From: Chrysomallon squamiferum
Taxonomy: Eukaryota; Mollusca; Gastropoda; Neomphalida; Peltospiridae
Direction of reading: 5' to 3'
Length of the DNA: 45,000 nt
NCBI GenBank assembly: GCA_012295275.1
Contig: CM022671.1
Span: 28,465,322 to 28,510,321 of the forward strand
In this document: positions 1 through 12,034 of the stretch, piece after piece
Numbering within the stretch: position 1 is the first letter of the stretch
Layout of the letters: each line of letters opens with the position of its first letter
Position numbers and translations under genes: made by a program
Notes under the pieces: model-generated
The model's database searches: none
What the model was told of the DNA's origin: nothing
Seen by the model: the letters and a program-made list of their open reading frames with translations, nothing else

Positions 1-940
1 TATTATATAAATAAATTTATATTTATAAAGTAATGTCTGTGATATTATGATAATCGCATGTTTTAGTTCTTATCAAAAACACAGATGTTTTTCTTTATCA
101 GAATTCTCAAACTAAAAACAGAAACGAAACCCATAGGTCACTCTGACTAATAGAAAAAAAAAAAGTGTGTTGATGGAATTTCAGAAATTAAATATTAAAT
201 TCAGAAACGCGCATGATTTCACAATGAAAGAAAAATTTTAGTAGTTTAAAATATTTTTAATTGCTTTTATTATCTTTTTCTTTTTGAATCAATTTTTACA
301 AATGTCTGAATAAAGGGGAATAATATATTTAAACAAAAAAAAAAAAAAAAAAAAAGTTATCAAGTTCATTTGACGAATACGTTATCGGTCATCGTATGTT
401 GACTGTGTTTAATCAAAAAGGTGTCAGATTATTCTAGGTTCATGTTATAAATTAAAAAATAATGATTTTACCGATGATCTCAACAAAAACTTTGCTAATA
501 ATTATGAAAGATTCCGGGATGCGACAGCGGATTTTAACATTGGGGTTTTGGGGGGTTTTGGGACGTGGTTTCTGATATTTTATTTTAGTTCTAAATATGT
601 TTCTTTGTTTAGCTTGTTCTTAAAAATTACGTTTCCTATCTTTCTGCTTAATGTCTGGTTAAAATGAAATAATAAACCATTTTAGCGCTTTAAGTTAAAT
701 TTACACAAATATCAGTATAAATAAATAACAAAATAAATAAACAACTGCTATCATAACAACGACGACGACAACAACAACAACATCAACAGCAGCAGCAACA
801 AAAACAACAATAATACAAATAATATTTTATGAAAAATAAACAAGATTATTGTGAACGATAAAACTGATATGTATTAATTTATTATATCTTCCAGCTTTTT
901 CATGCGTTTGTATATTATCCTTTAATTTACCTCATGGTAT

Positions 941-1003
941 ATAACAATAACAATAACAACAACAAGAACAACAACAGTAATAATAATAATAATAATAACA
1001 ACA

Positions 1004-1037
<34 letters not shown>

Positions 1038-1140
1038 CAGTAATAATAATAATAATAACAATAAAAATAATAATAATAATTATTATTATTATTACGTTAT
1101 TGTTGTCGTCGTTGTTTGTTGTTGATGATGATGTTATTGT
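941..1140. repeat. Compound AAC/AAT microsatellite with mirrored ATT/GTT arm
   Basis: About 140 bp of AAC and AAT triplets is followed without a spacer by ATT and then GTT/GTC triplets. The two halves are therefore approximate reverse complements and could fold back on each other. The poly-Asn frame starting at 934 is a translation of this repeat, not a gene. Confidence 0.9.
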
Positions 1141-1635
1141 TTAAGCATAATATATTAATGCTTTAAATCGATTTAGTTTTCTCACGTAATAATTTTAATT
1201 TACTTTACGTCTAAGTCTCAAGATTTTAGTGCTTATGTTAGTAAGTATGAAAATAAAATTCTTACACTTTTGGCTGTCCCTTTCTTTTGACTAACTTTTC
1301 AAATATACTCCCTTCACCTCTTTTTTTTTTTTTAGGTTAATATGATCGTTTATATTCTATAGTTAAGAATTCTTAATAGCTAAAATGAATAAGTAAATAT
1401 TAAAATTAATCTCTGTATAACTACATACCTTTAATGAGTTCGACACGTGGGCGGCAAGAACTGAAAGGCTTTTGGCTGTTCAGGATATGAGATAGCAAGA
1501 GAAAATATACATATGTTTTTTAACCCCACGCGAAATTTAGTATTACACTTCGAGACAAAAATACCCCCACACATCACGTGATAAATTTGTACTCGTTGAT
1601 AACTGTACTGGTTTATTTGTCACTTAATACAAGGG

Positions 1636-1636
1636 T

Positions 1637-1679
<43 letters not shown>

Positions 1680-1692
1680 TTATTTATTTATT
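1636..1692. repeat. (TTTA)n microsatellite
   Basis: Near-perfect tandem TTTA units. Shorter arrays of the same unit occur at about 2083-2114, 4060-4100, 16075-16120 and 17749-17775, so this is a common repeat class in the window. Confidence 0.9.
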
Positions 1693-2309
1693 TTTTTTAT
1701 ATTTATTTCCAACTTTTTATACAATTAACCTATTATCTATTAAAATAAAACATAACAACAACAACAGCAGAGCAACAGCAGCAACAACAACGACAACAAT
1801 AATAATGATATAATAGTAATAATTTTGGTTCCAGTTTTGGTTATATAGATACTTATCCTTATATTTTGAAAACAGCATTTTAAAAAAAAAAAAAAAAAAA
1901 AAAATTAACGAATGGAAAAAGTCATAAGAAACTGAGTGTTGCTAGCTTTCGCAAAATGTTTGAAAAGACGAAGGCGACTGTCGCTGAAAAAAGAATATAT
2001 ATATATTTTAAATAAAAAAGGAATTTACAGAAGCAGAAGAAAAAGATCGTTGTAAATTATCTTGAAATAAATAACGAAAATTCCATTTATTTATTTATTT
2101 ATTTATTTATTTATATACTTTTAGGTGTCCGTCCCAAAGGACCACGGTTATGAATAAAAGTGCAGCTACCTGTTTATATGAAAGATTTGAAATAATGTTC
2201 CTTATTCCAGTCGTGTTTGTTCAATAAATTATTCGGTAACGATGTTTACCATGTTAGCGACTTACTGAGGTTAAGTTATTTGTACTGCGTTCACTAAATT
2301 ACTTCGATT

Positions 2310-2470
2310 TGAAACGAAAGAGATATCGAGAGAGGGAGAGAGCAGCTGAAACAGCGAGAGTCACAAGTAAGAAAGAAAGGAGAAGGCGAAAAACACACAG
2401 AGAAATAAGAGTCACAGAGAAAGAAAGAAAGAAAGAGGGAGACAAAGAAAGAGAGAGCGTCCAGCCTCGT
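2310..2470. repeat. GA-rich purine tract
   Basis: About 160 bp of strongly purine-rich plus strand (GA, GAAA and GAGA words). It creates an Arg/Glu/Lys-rich frame that runs on, open, to 2884. The frame starts at a TTG rather than an ATG, and its N-terminal half is compositional, so I do not call it a gene. Confidence 0.75.
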
Positions 2471-2892
2471 AGGATTAGAGAAAAAGGAAGAAATGAAATA
2501 ATGAATAGTGTTTTCCTGGCAGTCTTCAAAGTGTTGTTAAAACCCTGTCATTCATCTTTCACGCCTTTCAGTTATATTTTAAAAATTGTTGATTACAGAT
2601 ATTGTTATCATAAATACATTGTCTGTGATCTGAAACCTACTTGGACGAACTGCAGCTGTTTTAATATCCATTACAAAGACAGACGACATATTAAAATATT
2701 AATTCAGATGTTCCTCGAGATGTCTGTAGCGTTAACAAATAATATTCCTTTCAACGTATTAAATTTGCGGTTTCTTATTCGGATCAAATATATATATATA
2801 TATAAAATAAATATAACTACTACTACTACTAATAATAATAATCATAATCATAAACTCAGGCAGTTGATCTCTGTAACAATATGATTTTAATC

Positions 2893-2899
<7 letters not shown>

Positions 2900-2957
<58 letters not shown>
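2900..2957. repeat. (TG)n microsatellite
   Basis: About 29 uninterrupted TG dinucleotides, ending in a TGCGTGTC transition. It lies about 450 bp upstream of the PLCXD start codon. Confidence 0.95.
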
Positions 2958-2962
<5 letters not shown>

Positions 2963-3130
2963 CTTTGTGTGTTCCATGGCCTTGGTAAGTGATTTGGAGA
3001 CATCTCGTCGAAATATTAACTAATGCATAATAAATATATAATGAATATATAATTTCTTTATGTGTCATTTCCAATATTTTATTTAACGAAAGAATATAAA
3101 ACTGTTTATTAACAATTTCCTACATGCACG

Positions 3131-3404
3131 TACAGCTGGAACGCCAAATTCCGTAAAGCCACAAAAACCAAGCTACAAAGTCTCGCGTGCATTAGAGCTG
3201 TCGTTGGCGCTATAGTGCTGTCGTGGTTAACAACAGCTATAATCACTGTAATTCATTACCCTACTATTTTCAACCGCAGTGAATAATGTTGGGGGAATGA
3301 CAGGAAATCGCAGTCGAACTAAATATCAAGAGTTAGCCAAGGGAAATAAGTCAGTCTGATCTGACAGAAAACGCGGAAGCAGTGGCGAGTTTGGAAGTAG
3401 CAGG
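3131..3404 (+). promoter_or_regulatory. Probable promoter and 5' UTR of the PLCXD gene
   Basis: This stretch is clearly richer in G, C and CpG than the surrounding DNA (for example TCTCGCG near 3181 and GTCGTTGGCGC near 3202) and lies immediately before the first coding exon. I see no convincing TATA box. The reading frame of the chosen ATG meets an in-frame TGA at 3357-3359, so translation cannot begin further upstream on an unspliced leader. The transcription start cannot be placed from sequence alone. Confidence 0.4.
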
Positions 3405-3519
3405 ATGGCAGCGAAGAGCTCAACGCAAAACTCTCGTCTGCCACCAAACAACGATGAATGGATGTCAAAACTTTCTCCAAAACTACACACTGTTCCGCTG
3501 AACAGGATCTCCATACCAG
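3405..3519 (+). CDS. PLCXD: PLCXD family PI-PLC X-domain protein, exon 1 (residues 1-38)
   Basis: This is the first coding exon of a phosphatidylinositol-specific phospholipase C X-domain-containing protein. It encodes 38 residues plus the first base of a Gly codon, ending in RISIP just before the family's Gly-Ser-His-Asp motif. The Trp-Met...Leu-Ser-Pro-Lys-Leu...Val-Pro-Leu pattern before the motif is typical of the N-terminus of animal PLCXD proteins. The ATG at 3405 is the first Met after an in-frame TGA at 3357. The donor is CCAG|GTATTT at 3520 (phase 1). It joins exactly in frame to the acceptor at 11198, restoring Gly39-Ser-His-Asp. The apparent continuation of the frame to 3593 is intron read-through. 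There is no signal peptide, so the product is probably cytosolic or peripheral at membranes. Confidence 0.88.
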
Positions 3520-6209
3520 GTATTTATTTATGTTTTATGACTTATTCTGCAACAAAAACCTTAAAACAAGATGTGTGCGGACAGTACATTTGAAATGCTC
3601 TAGTATCGCCGTTAGTCAGCAAACTCAGTGACAGTGTGTTGAAGGGACTGTTCATATATTTATGCTGGTTTGGTTTGTTGTAACGATTCGAAATTCGTTT
3701 GTAACTGTTTACAAGTTTAACTTAATTTTAAAAATCTGTTTAGAAGAAGAAGAGAAGAGGAATACAATTAAAATGATAATAATATTAATAATTTAAATAA
3801 ATTCAAGTTTATTTTAATACGAAGAATAATTAGGTAAATTTTTATTTTGCACGTTTATGAATAACATTCAGCTAATAATTATGATTTTATATAAATAGGC
3901 AAAAGATCTTATAAATCATTCTGGCATGCTAATTTAATGTTTATTACAATTTTTTAAAAATTAATTCACTTTTTAATTTATTTTAAATATTTTATTTAAA
4001 AATGGAACAATGTCCTAACAATATTAACATTCAACTAGTCATTTGAAGAACACTTTATTTATTTTTTTATTTATTATTTAATTTTTATTTATTTATTTTA
4101 TTTTCTTTCATTTTTTAATTTTGCTTTATTTATAATCTGATTTTTTGTTTAAACTATTTATTTGTAATCTTTCATGATATAAATATGATGGAGACGTATG
4201 TTTGAGATTTGAATTAATAAATCGGAGAGCATACAACAGATAAATCACTGTAACATTTGTTGAGGTGACATTTATATAAATACCACCAATCTTATACATA
4301 GCATTACATCTTTAATCTGAGGAGTCTACACAAAATCTTCCTTCTCACAAATCCATTAATAAACTAATCTTAATCCAGTTATAGACAAATATCTTAAATC
4401 ATCTTGTTAAAAAAAAGAAAAAAAAAACCCCAAAACCTTCCCACTAGTTCACAAACTTGTACACTTATTTAATTTTTTCCCTTTCTAGTGTTGTATCTGA
4501 TTCAGAAACTAAAATCTTCAAAATCCTCAAAATTTTGTTAGACTGACTGTTTTATTTTCCTTTCTGCTTTTGGTTCTGAATTTCATTCTTAGATTAAAAC
4601 TTTTATAATCCTCCTATTCCTGTTTTTGGATCAAATTAGTATTTCTAAAATTTTCATAAAGATTTTCACTTAATTTTTCTCATTCCAGTTTTCAATACTG
4701 TAATTACACCCTTGATTTATCCATACCATGTTCTAATTAAAATAATTAAATATGAAACAAAAAAAGAGGAAGCAGAAAGAAAATTGTAAACAGAAAAATC
4801 TATTTGTGTGTTAATGAAATACTATACAGAAAGCACACACTGCGGCCATCTAGTGTTAATTAATAAGCGAGACGTTCTGGTTCATAGCTGCGACTCATCA
4901 ACAGATGTTTATAAATGTTGTTTTGCTGTGATAGTGTATTTTGCAAATAAGTGAATAAATAAATAGAAGGAAAGAGGAACAATGACAACAAATAAAATAA
5001 TAATAGTCATAATACTAAATGAATAAATAAATAAATTAAAAAAAAAAAAATAATAATAATAAAAAATAAGCAAACAAATAAAATAAAATAAAATAAAATA
5101 AAATAAGTAATAAAAATGAAAATAATTTAAATAAATAAATAAATTCAAGAAATAAAACAATATTTAAAAACCACACACGCACATGCACACATGCTTAATA
5201 TTAAATTTAGTTGGAATACCAGTTGGTATCTGAATTTGTTTTCCTAAATATTAAAAACAAAATTGTATTATTATCGGGTTTTTTTTTTCTTTCTTTTTTT
5301 CTATTATTCTGTTTACAGTAATTGCTTTTCTTACTTTTTAAATTACTTAAATTGCTTTTGGGATTATCAGTTTTTCTTCCATTCTTTTCTTTTTTTTTTC
5401 TTTTTTCTTTATTTTTAAACAATTTTTTTTTGTTTTTTGCTTGTTTTTTAAAACTTTTTTCAGAACAATTTAAATTTATGACATTGCTAAGAACCGCAAA
5501 CCACAGATAATTACATTTGAATAAAAAAAATGTTTTGTTTAAAGTTAAAACTTTTTTTTATGTATTTTACTTCATGGTACGTTTTTAGCTCTTTGTCTTG
5601 TATTTATATGTCTTGACAAAGTGAATTAAGTTTGGCCAAAAATCTTTATCCAATCAATCAGTGATAAGAAATAAGTGTGTGTCTCTGAGGAAAAATCTAT
5701 CACTATACAAAGCTAGCCTCTGTGAATAATTCATATTACATGATTCATTGGGTAGTTGTAACGATCCAAGTTTCAGATTGAAAGTCTTTTTCTTCATTTC
5801 TCTTGCTACCTTTGTGATTAGTCACTAATAGTTAAGGAATGTAAGGGACCAGATGGAGGTGATGGAGGTGACAGAGGTCTAACTCAAGACACCAGAATGC
5901 AATTACATTTCCCAATTCAGCAGTTACACAAATATTGTTTGCTTTTGATAGAAATCTGTTGTTTCCAATCAGAGAATGTATCTGAATATGTTCACTTGAT
6001 GCAGCACAGTTTTATTCTCTGGTCACAAGACAGATTTGTAATATTTACCAGACTTGTTTTTCTCTCTGAGCAAACCCAATCACTATCAGTGTCTTCTTTG
6101 TAACCAGGCTGTGGAAAATAGAAGATATACTTGTCTGCTGAGATTTTCACTTGAGCAAATAATTAAACACCAAGACTGCTTCTGAAGTGCATCTTGTCCA
6201 AGTATTTTG

Positions 6210-6380
6210 TCACTTGACAAGAAAAGAAGCTGATGATAAGTCCTGAAATAAGAATGTCACTACAGGCAGCACAACGCTGTAGTAGCACTGTAAGATATCC
6301 CCGTAGTCGATGAGTTTAGTCAGAGTGCCGTCTTTTTCAGTGTAACTGTTCTGATGAAGTTGCAGTATGTTGTAGTGAAC
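6210..6380 (-). other. Unidentified coding-like stretch, antisense within the PLCXD intron
   Basis: On the minus strand a 56-codon frame is open from just after a TAG at 6381-6383 to a TGA at 6210-6212. There is no Met near its start. The sequence is notably less AT-rich than the surrounding intron, and many third positions are G or C. The peptide includes YTEKDGTLTKLIDYGDILQC followed by a hydrophobic run (YYSVVLPVVTFLF). The bases just upstream read ACTTAG|G, which could be a splice acceptor, though the pyrimidine tract is poor. On the plus strand the same region is followed by AATAAA (about 6411) and a TAA microsatellite, a pattern also seen at 3' ends of retroposed elements. It could be an exon, an old transposable-element fragment, or chance. 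I do not recognise it. Confidence 0.25.
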
Positions 6381-6419
6381 CTAAGTTTAAACATTTATAT
6401 TCTGTACAATAAATATTAT

Positions 6420-6511
6420 TTAATAATAATAATAATCCTTTAATCAATCTTTTATTATTATTATTATTAGTAGTAGTAGTAGTAGTAGTAGCAGTAGTAG
6501 TAGTAGTAGTA
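6420..6511. repeat. TAA ... TTA/TAG compound microsatellite
   Basis: A short TAA array (6420-6436) is followed after about 20 bp by TTA triplets and then about 15 TAG triplets to 6511. The TAA and TTA arms are complementary and could form a hairpin. Confidence 0.85.
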
Positions 6512-9440
6512 TTTAAATCATTTATGTATTCTCTGTTTTCTTTAACTTTGTGTCAGTTTTATATTTTTCATCTTTTTTTGTGTCTGTTAATGTTTACACT
6601 GCTTTGGTTTCTCTTGTATGTGTACATCTCTTAATAGCTATTACTTTTTTTTACTATTTGATTTTTTTTAATACGTGTATCTAAGATTCTCATTTTGTGA
6701 TATATCTTTATGTAGTTGTTTATTATGCAATAATCTCTGTTTATTTATCTATATAAGCATTTATGCTGTTTTTTATATAACTATTTTGAGATACGTCTTT
6801 GTGTATGTTCTATAAAACTGTTCAGTGATATACCTGTGTATGTCTATATATAACTCTTTACATACAATTCTTTATTCTGTAATGTACCTGTCTATGTTTA
6901 TATATGACTCTTTATTCAGTGATCTATCTCGTTATATCTGTATATAACTGTTTGTTATATATGTATGTCTGTTACAGTAGATATCTTTAATATGTGATAC
7001 ATATTTATGTTTGTCTCTGTATAACTATTTTTTCTTAGATATATCTGTTTGTATATAGCTATTCTGGTATGTTTCAATGTATGTCTCTCTATATTCTGTG
7101 CACATATATAATTTTATTATGTAGTGCATTTTTATTATATATAATTTTGTGTATGTCTGTGTATAAATGTTTATTTTTATTTTATTTTACTGTTTGTCCA
7201 AATACAACTTTTTTCTATGGTACATTTCTTAGTGTTTCAGTATATAACTCTTTATTCATCAGTGTGTGTACACATACAATTGTGCATTCTTTGGTATATC
7301 TTTGTGTGTACTTTTATATAACTCTTCCTTATATGATTAAAATTTCTATGCGTCTAAATTTAACTCTTCATTCTGACATACATCAGTTGGCTTCGGAAGA
7401 TTTAATACTTTAATCGGAAAGAATGTCTTGGAAACACAATTGAGCAGCTAGCCAAGTCTGCACAAGATAGTTAGATTAGTGCAGTAGAAAATTAATTTAA
7501 GAGACGACTGTATCGCGGGCATTACATGTCTCCACTTAGTTCTGGGTAAATTCCTGCACTAGAATTCAATCTCTGTGACTGTTCTTTATGTACAACCTTT
7601 ACACTATTGAGATGAATGTTTGTTTGAATATTATATTGCAGCCTTTATGATTTCACAAGAATTATTGGTCTTGGGTTTTGCTGGAGATTGTGCCAAAAAC
7701 TGCATTCCTGTGCAAAAGCTGATACCACCAATTTAATTAAGTCTCACAAAGTGATATTATTTTGTACTGCTTTGACCCAGGAAGGTACACTGCTGTTATT
7801 TTAGATAATTCCAGGAGGAGAGTAATTTATTGTTTGTTGTCAGTTTTCTAATCATATTGTTGTCATCGCTTTTCAGTTTTGCGTGTACCATATCTTAGAC
7901 ATCAGAATTTGTGTCTTGTTTTTCCTGAATGCAGTAAAACAGCTATTTGCCATTCCTGAATCTGATAAACCAAAAATATAATAGGTTTTTTTTTTTTTTT
8001 TTTTTGCCTATCTGGCAAAATGTGTGTGTGAAGGATACCTTACTGCCAGTAGAGAAATGTAAAGACTGTTCTGTGATAACTACTGTTAGAAATAGTAAAT
8101 ACGTAACATCCACCTATTCAAAGGTGAAAATTAATTAATGTGTTTAATGGAACTTCTAAATAAACTAACTAAAAAGTAAAATTAAAAAATAATAATAATT
8201 AAATAAAAATATCTGAAATATTAATTTTGACCATACCATGAGAATTTTATTTTAAATAAATGATTTCAGATGATTATTGATTGATTTAAGTTGTTCATCT
8301 TCAGAAACAGTAAAAAACAACAAAAATCTAATAGTGCTTGAATTATTAATATTTGTTATATGAGACTGAAACTAAACTGATAATTAAACTTTAAAGAAAC
8401 ATCTTTTTTTAAAGGTTACCAACTTCTTCAGTATTAAATTTTGTAGATTAAGGAATATATGATTTAAATTATTTGTCATTTGTTATACAGCACTCCACAA
8501 GAGAAAGCTACAAATCCTTATTTTCAAGTTATAATGTATTTTTTTTAAAACTAAATTATGAATATCATTGACATTCAGTACTGAAAAGTTTTTGTGAACT
8601 GCTGCATATGAGACATATAAATGTTGTTGACATTCGGTACTAAAAAATATTTATCATTTGCTACATTATAAGACATAGAAGATATAAAAAAATCCATATT
8701 TCCAAACCTCCACAAACAGCTTAGGAAATAACATTTCTTTAATTAATCTTTAAAGAGATATCAGAATGTTTAAAGGTGTGCTCATAGAAGCATTGATTAA
8801 TATTCAATTAGCAGAACTTGCATTTTCTCTTTGATATCTTAATTAAAAGAAAATGAACAGTCTGCAGTTTCCTTTTTAAGTGATTATATTACGTCATCTG
8901 ACAGAAATATTTATTAAAGTCTTTATCCTGTTTCTGTTGGCTTAAGTTTCTAATTAAATCCAATAAGAAAACAAAACAGAGAGTAAAGTACATTTATTAC
9001 TGGATGTTACAGCAATGTCATGTTCAGTACAAGTTGTTACATAATGCAATTTATAACGATGATACTTGCTATGACGAGGATGGTAATAATCTGAAGTTAT
9101 TTGAATTAAATTCATTAATAATGACTTCTTTTTCTTCTAAAATTTTAAAACCATATATAAAATGATTTAACTTGATAGTTGTAAGATCTTGTTATTATTA
9201 TTATTATTCAGTACAGAAATAAAAGTATAATGGTCATACCGTTTAAATTTCTTTTTACTAAACTTCATAAAAGTTGTCATATACATCTCAGAACATTTTA
9301 TTCCTCAAGAAATTTTAATTTATTTTTTTAAATCAATATTTTAAAAAGAAATATTGGATCTTTTTACTTTTTTTTCCTTTCTGAACTTTTTGTACAAGAA
9401 TAAATTCTACCAACATCAAGACTGGGGAATTATTGAAATT

Positions 9441-9820
9441 TGTCACATTTGAATATTCAGCAGGATTTTGGTCATGAAAGGATTATATCCACAAAGAGAT
9501 CTATGGAACATCACTGTCAACAGCAAGCATGTTGATGAATATTTTCTTCTTCTTTTCTTTTTTTATAGCTCACATTCTTTGTAACAGTCTCTGCATGAAC
9601 CTGATACTATGATCAGTTACTATGATCTGATGGAATCAGTGATGCAAAATATTCAAACCAGATTTTTGGTCAAGGCTGCTGTGGCATGATGAATATTTTC
9701 ACACTTGAATTGAGATTCTTATACCATATAACTCTAACACACGACCAGTGAGTTAATAAGATTTGACAACTGATGAAAAATTGCGTTACTGAATATTCAT
9801 CTGGATCTTCGGTCATTTAT
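9441..9820 (+). repeat. Three diverged direct repeats in the PLCXD intron
   Basis: Three segments share a GAATATTCA...GGAT(T/C)TT...GGTCAT core: about 9450-9475, 9646-9672 (AAAATATTCA...GATTTTTGGTCA) and 9790-9816. The first and third remain alignable further downstream, both carrying a 'CCACAA...GGAACATC' or 'CCACAATG...GAACATGG' stretch. Spacing is about 150-195 bp. They are probably decayed tandem or dispersed repeat copies; no coding content is seen. Confidence 0.4.
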
Positions 9821-10575
9821 ACCCACAATGAAATCAGCAGAACATGGCTGTCTGCGTGCATGCCTCTCGGAGAATTTCACAGCAACCTACATTGATCTGA
9901 TCCTTATATTTCATTTTCTAATCACAACAAGAATGAGTCATTGGCACTTCTTTCTAAAAGATTAATAAGTCAGACCACGCACAGACAGATCGATTTTTTT
10001 TATTTATATATTTTTTTCTCTTTATTTACATTAGGGTTATATGGGTTTTTTTTCTATCAGCACAATGAAGTTAATGAGATTATTCCAGGTCTGCTTAGCA
10101 TCTTTTTAATTACTTCAGCTTATGTGTGTGTGTGAATCTGACACTCTCTGTTTGTACACGTCTTTATCTTCCTTGTTTCCATGTGAGAAGGTATTAGGCT
10201 GTGAAATTAGTTAATTCTCCGGTTTTTACTGCAGAAAATAAGTTCGTAGAGATCATTAGATTTAAGTAAAAGTGAAAACATGGTTATTAAGTGTGAGAAA
10301 GTCAGTTAATATATTTAAAAAAACAAACATTTTATATATAAACTGTGTGTGTGTGTTCATATTTTGATTGAAGTTGAAAATTACACTATTATAAGTAGTT
10401 CACATTTATTAATAACTGAAAAAAAAAAAACCACCCAAAAACCAGCTCTTAAATCATCAAGAGTTCTCTGTCTGTTTCTCTTTATTATGTCTTTAATGTT
10501 AAAGTAATTTAAAAGCTTCATATATCAAAATTATATATATTATGCTTCCATATTTTGTCACTGTTATTGTCTACA

Positions 10576-10611
<36 letters not shown>

Positions 10612-11198
10612 ATGCCAAGGAAAAATAGTGTCACAGATACAGCTGTTTTTAATTCTGGTTTCTAGAAAGTATTAAAAGTGAAATTATTAAAAAAAATTAG
10701 GGATGGTTTGCAGCAAAAAAGAAATTGTTATTGAAATTTCTATAGCACTGCCAACTGCTAAGAGCAACCACTGGTATTAATTTCATAATAACATAGAAAT
10801 TTTATTATTCCTTTATTGTTGGATGTTAAATGAAATAAACATTGTCTATAAACTGTTACAGTGTGAAAAAAAGAAAACAGATCATGTATTTTTTGTATTG
10901 TTTATCATGCTAGTTTTCATTTATGATTGTTTCTATTTTATAGATACTAGCTCATAATCACATTAATAATTCTTCTTTCTAAGTATGAATAAGAAAAAAA
11001 TAATTGTCACTGATTTTTTTTTCAGAGTTAAATGAATGGGTTAATTCACTGAGGGTAATAATGGCTGTAATGTACAGGATTTGTGTGAGAAATTGCTGTG
11101 CTTGATTTAGTTACAGTTAAGGGAATTTATGGTTTTGGTAATAATCTATCACAGTATTATTCAACCACTAGTAAAATGTTTTTCTTTTGTTTTTTTAG

Positions 11199-12034
11199 GT
11201 TCACATGACTCTTTCTCATTTGGCTTGGAGAGATCATCAGAGATTGGTCCAGACACTGCCCAGGCAATTCGTGACCTGGTCAAGGTGTTTGGTGCAATGG
11301 CTAAAGATGTGATCTATCGCTGGTCTATGACTCAGAGTTTGACGTTCACACAACAGCTGTGTGCGGGGATTCGATACTTTGACTTGAGAATCTCCACCAG
11401 ACAGAATTCAAACGACATCTTCTTTCTGCATTGCCTCTTTGGCAGCAAGGTGGAGCCCTGCCTGCAAGAGATCAATTCGTTCCTGCAGCAGCATCCCAAA
11501 GAGGTCATTATTCTGGACTTCAACCACATCTACGGCTTCACTGAGGACAATCACACACAGATGCTGCCCATTATCCAAGGAGTGTTTGGCAGCAAGCTGT
11601 GTCCTGTCCAGAACATGGACAGTCTCACTCTGAGCAACATGTGGAAGAACCACTATCAAGTGATTGTGATCTACCACCAGGATGACTTGGCTAAGCAGTG
11701 CAACGTCATCTGGCCCAAGTCAACCATCAGGAGTCAGTGGCCCAATACAACAGATGTTGATCAGATGATCAAGTTTCAGGACCAAGTGCTTGCTGAAAGT
11801 CACTTGTGTAAGGACAGTTTCATAGTGAACCAAGGAGTTCTCACTCCTGATGCTACTTATATTATGAGTCGATTCACTGGAAGTTTAAGGACAGATCTTG
11901 TTGCCAAGGCTGTCCCGGCTTTCATAAAATGGCTGCAGACGAAGAAAGCTGAAACGAAAAGTTTGAATATATGTATTATAGACTATGTGGAAAAGGAAGG
12001 TTTTATTGAGCAAATTATAGATTTTAACAAGTAA
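11199..12034 (+). CDS. PLCXD: PLCXD family PI-PLC X-domain protein, exon 2 (residues 39-316)
   Basis: This exon carries most of the catalytic X domain and ends at TAA (12032-12034). Spliced to exon 1 it gives 316 residues, close to the roughly 300-325 usual for animal PLCXD1-3. Visible landmarks in spliced numbering are GSHDSF (His41, Asp42), GIRYFDLR (95-102), FFLHCLFG with the second catalytic His at 116, and QQHPKEVIILDFNH (135-148). The C-terminal NICIIDYVEKEGFIEQIIDF (about 295-314) matches the family's last beta-strand and helix. The protein lacks PH, EF-hand, Y and C2 domains, as expected. By family knowledge it would cleave phosphatidylinositol-type lipids, although activity of animal PLCXDs is only modestly characterised. 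The exon is far more GC-rich than its flanks. The final AACAA|GTAAGA is both Lys-stop and a perfect-looking splice donor. The paralogue (1, 2 or 3) is not assigned. Confidence 0.93.

Larger units (their letters stand above)
1..3130. other. AT-rich upstream region, no supported gene
   Basis: I see no supported gene in this stretch. It holds scattered AAC/AAT microsatellites (about 739-822 and 1753-1805), poly-A runs (about 335-355 and 1881-1904), TTTA arrays, a GA-rich purine tract and a TG array. Open frames here are translations of repeats (poly-Asn, or Arg/Glu/Lys-rich) and do not resemble known proteins. Confidence 0.7.
3520..11198 (+). other. PLCXD intron 1 (about 7.7 kb)
   Basis: The intron runs from GTATTT at 3520 to TTTTTTAG at 11198. 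It is AT-rich and holds TTTA/AAAT arrays (4060-4110 and 5020-5150), a TAG/TAA microsatellite near 6420-6511, poly-T at about 7987-8005 and poly-A at about 10580-10608. It also has an antisense coding-like patch (6210-6380) and a set of diverged direct repeats (9441-9820). I found no additional PLCXD exon, and none is needed to complete the protein. Confidence 0.75.

Noticed and set aside
2309-2884. 191-codon plus-strand frame
   Set aside because: It starts at TTG, and its N-terminal third is a translation of a purine-rich repeat. I kept only the non-repetitive middle as a low-interest observation.
11332-11677. Frames overlapping PLCXD exon 2 on the minus strand and in another plus frame
   Set aside because: They are shadow frames of the real coding exon; the PLCXD frame has clear family motifs and they have none.
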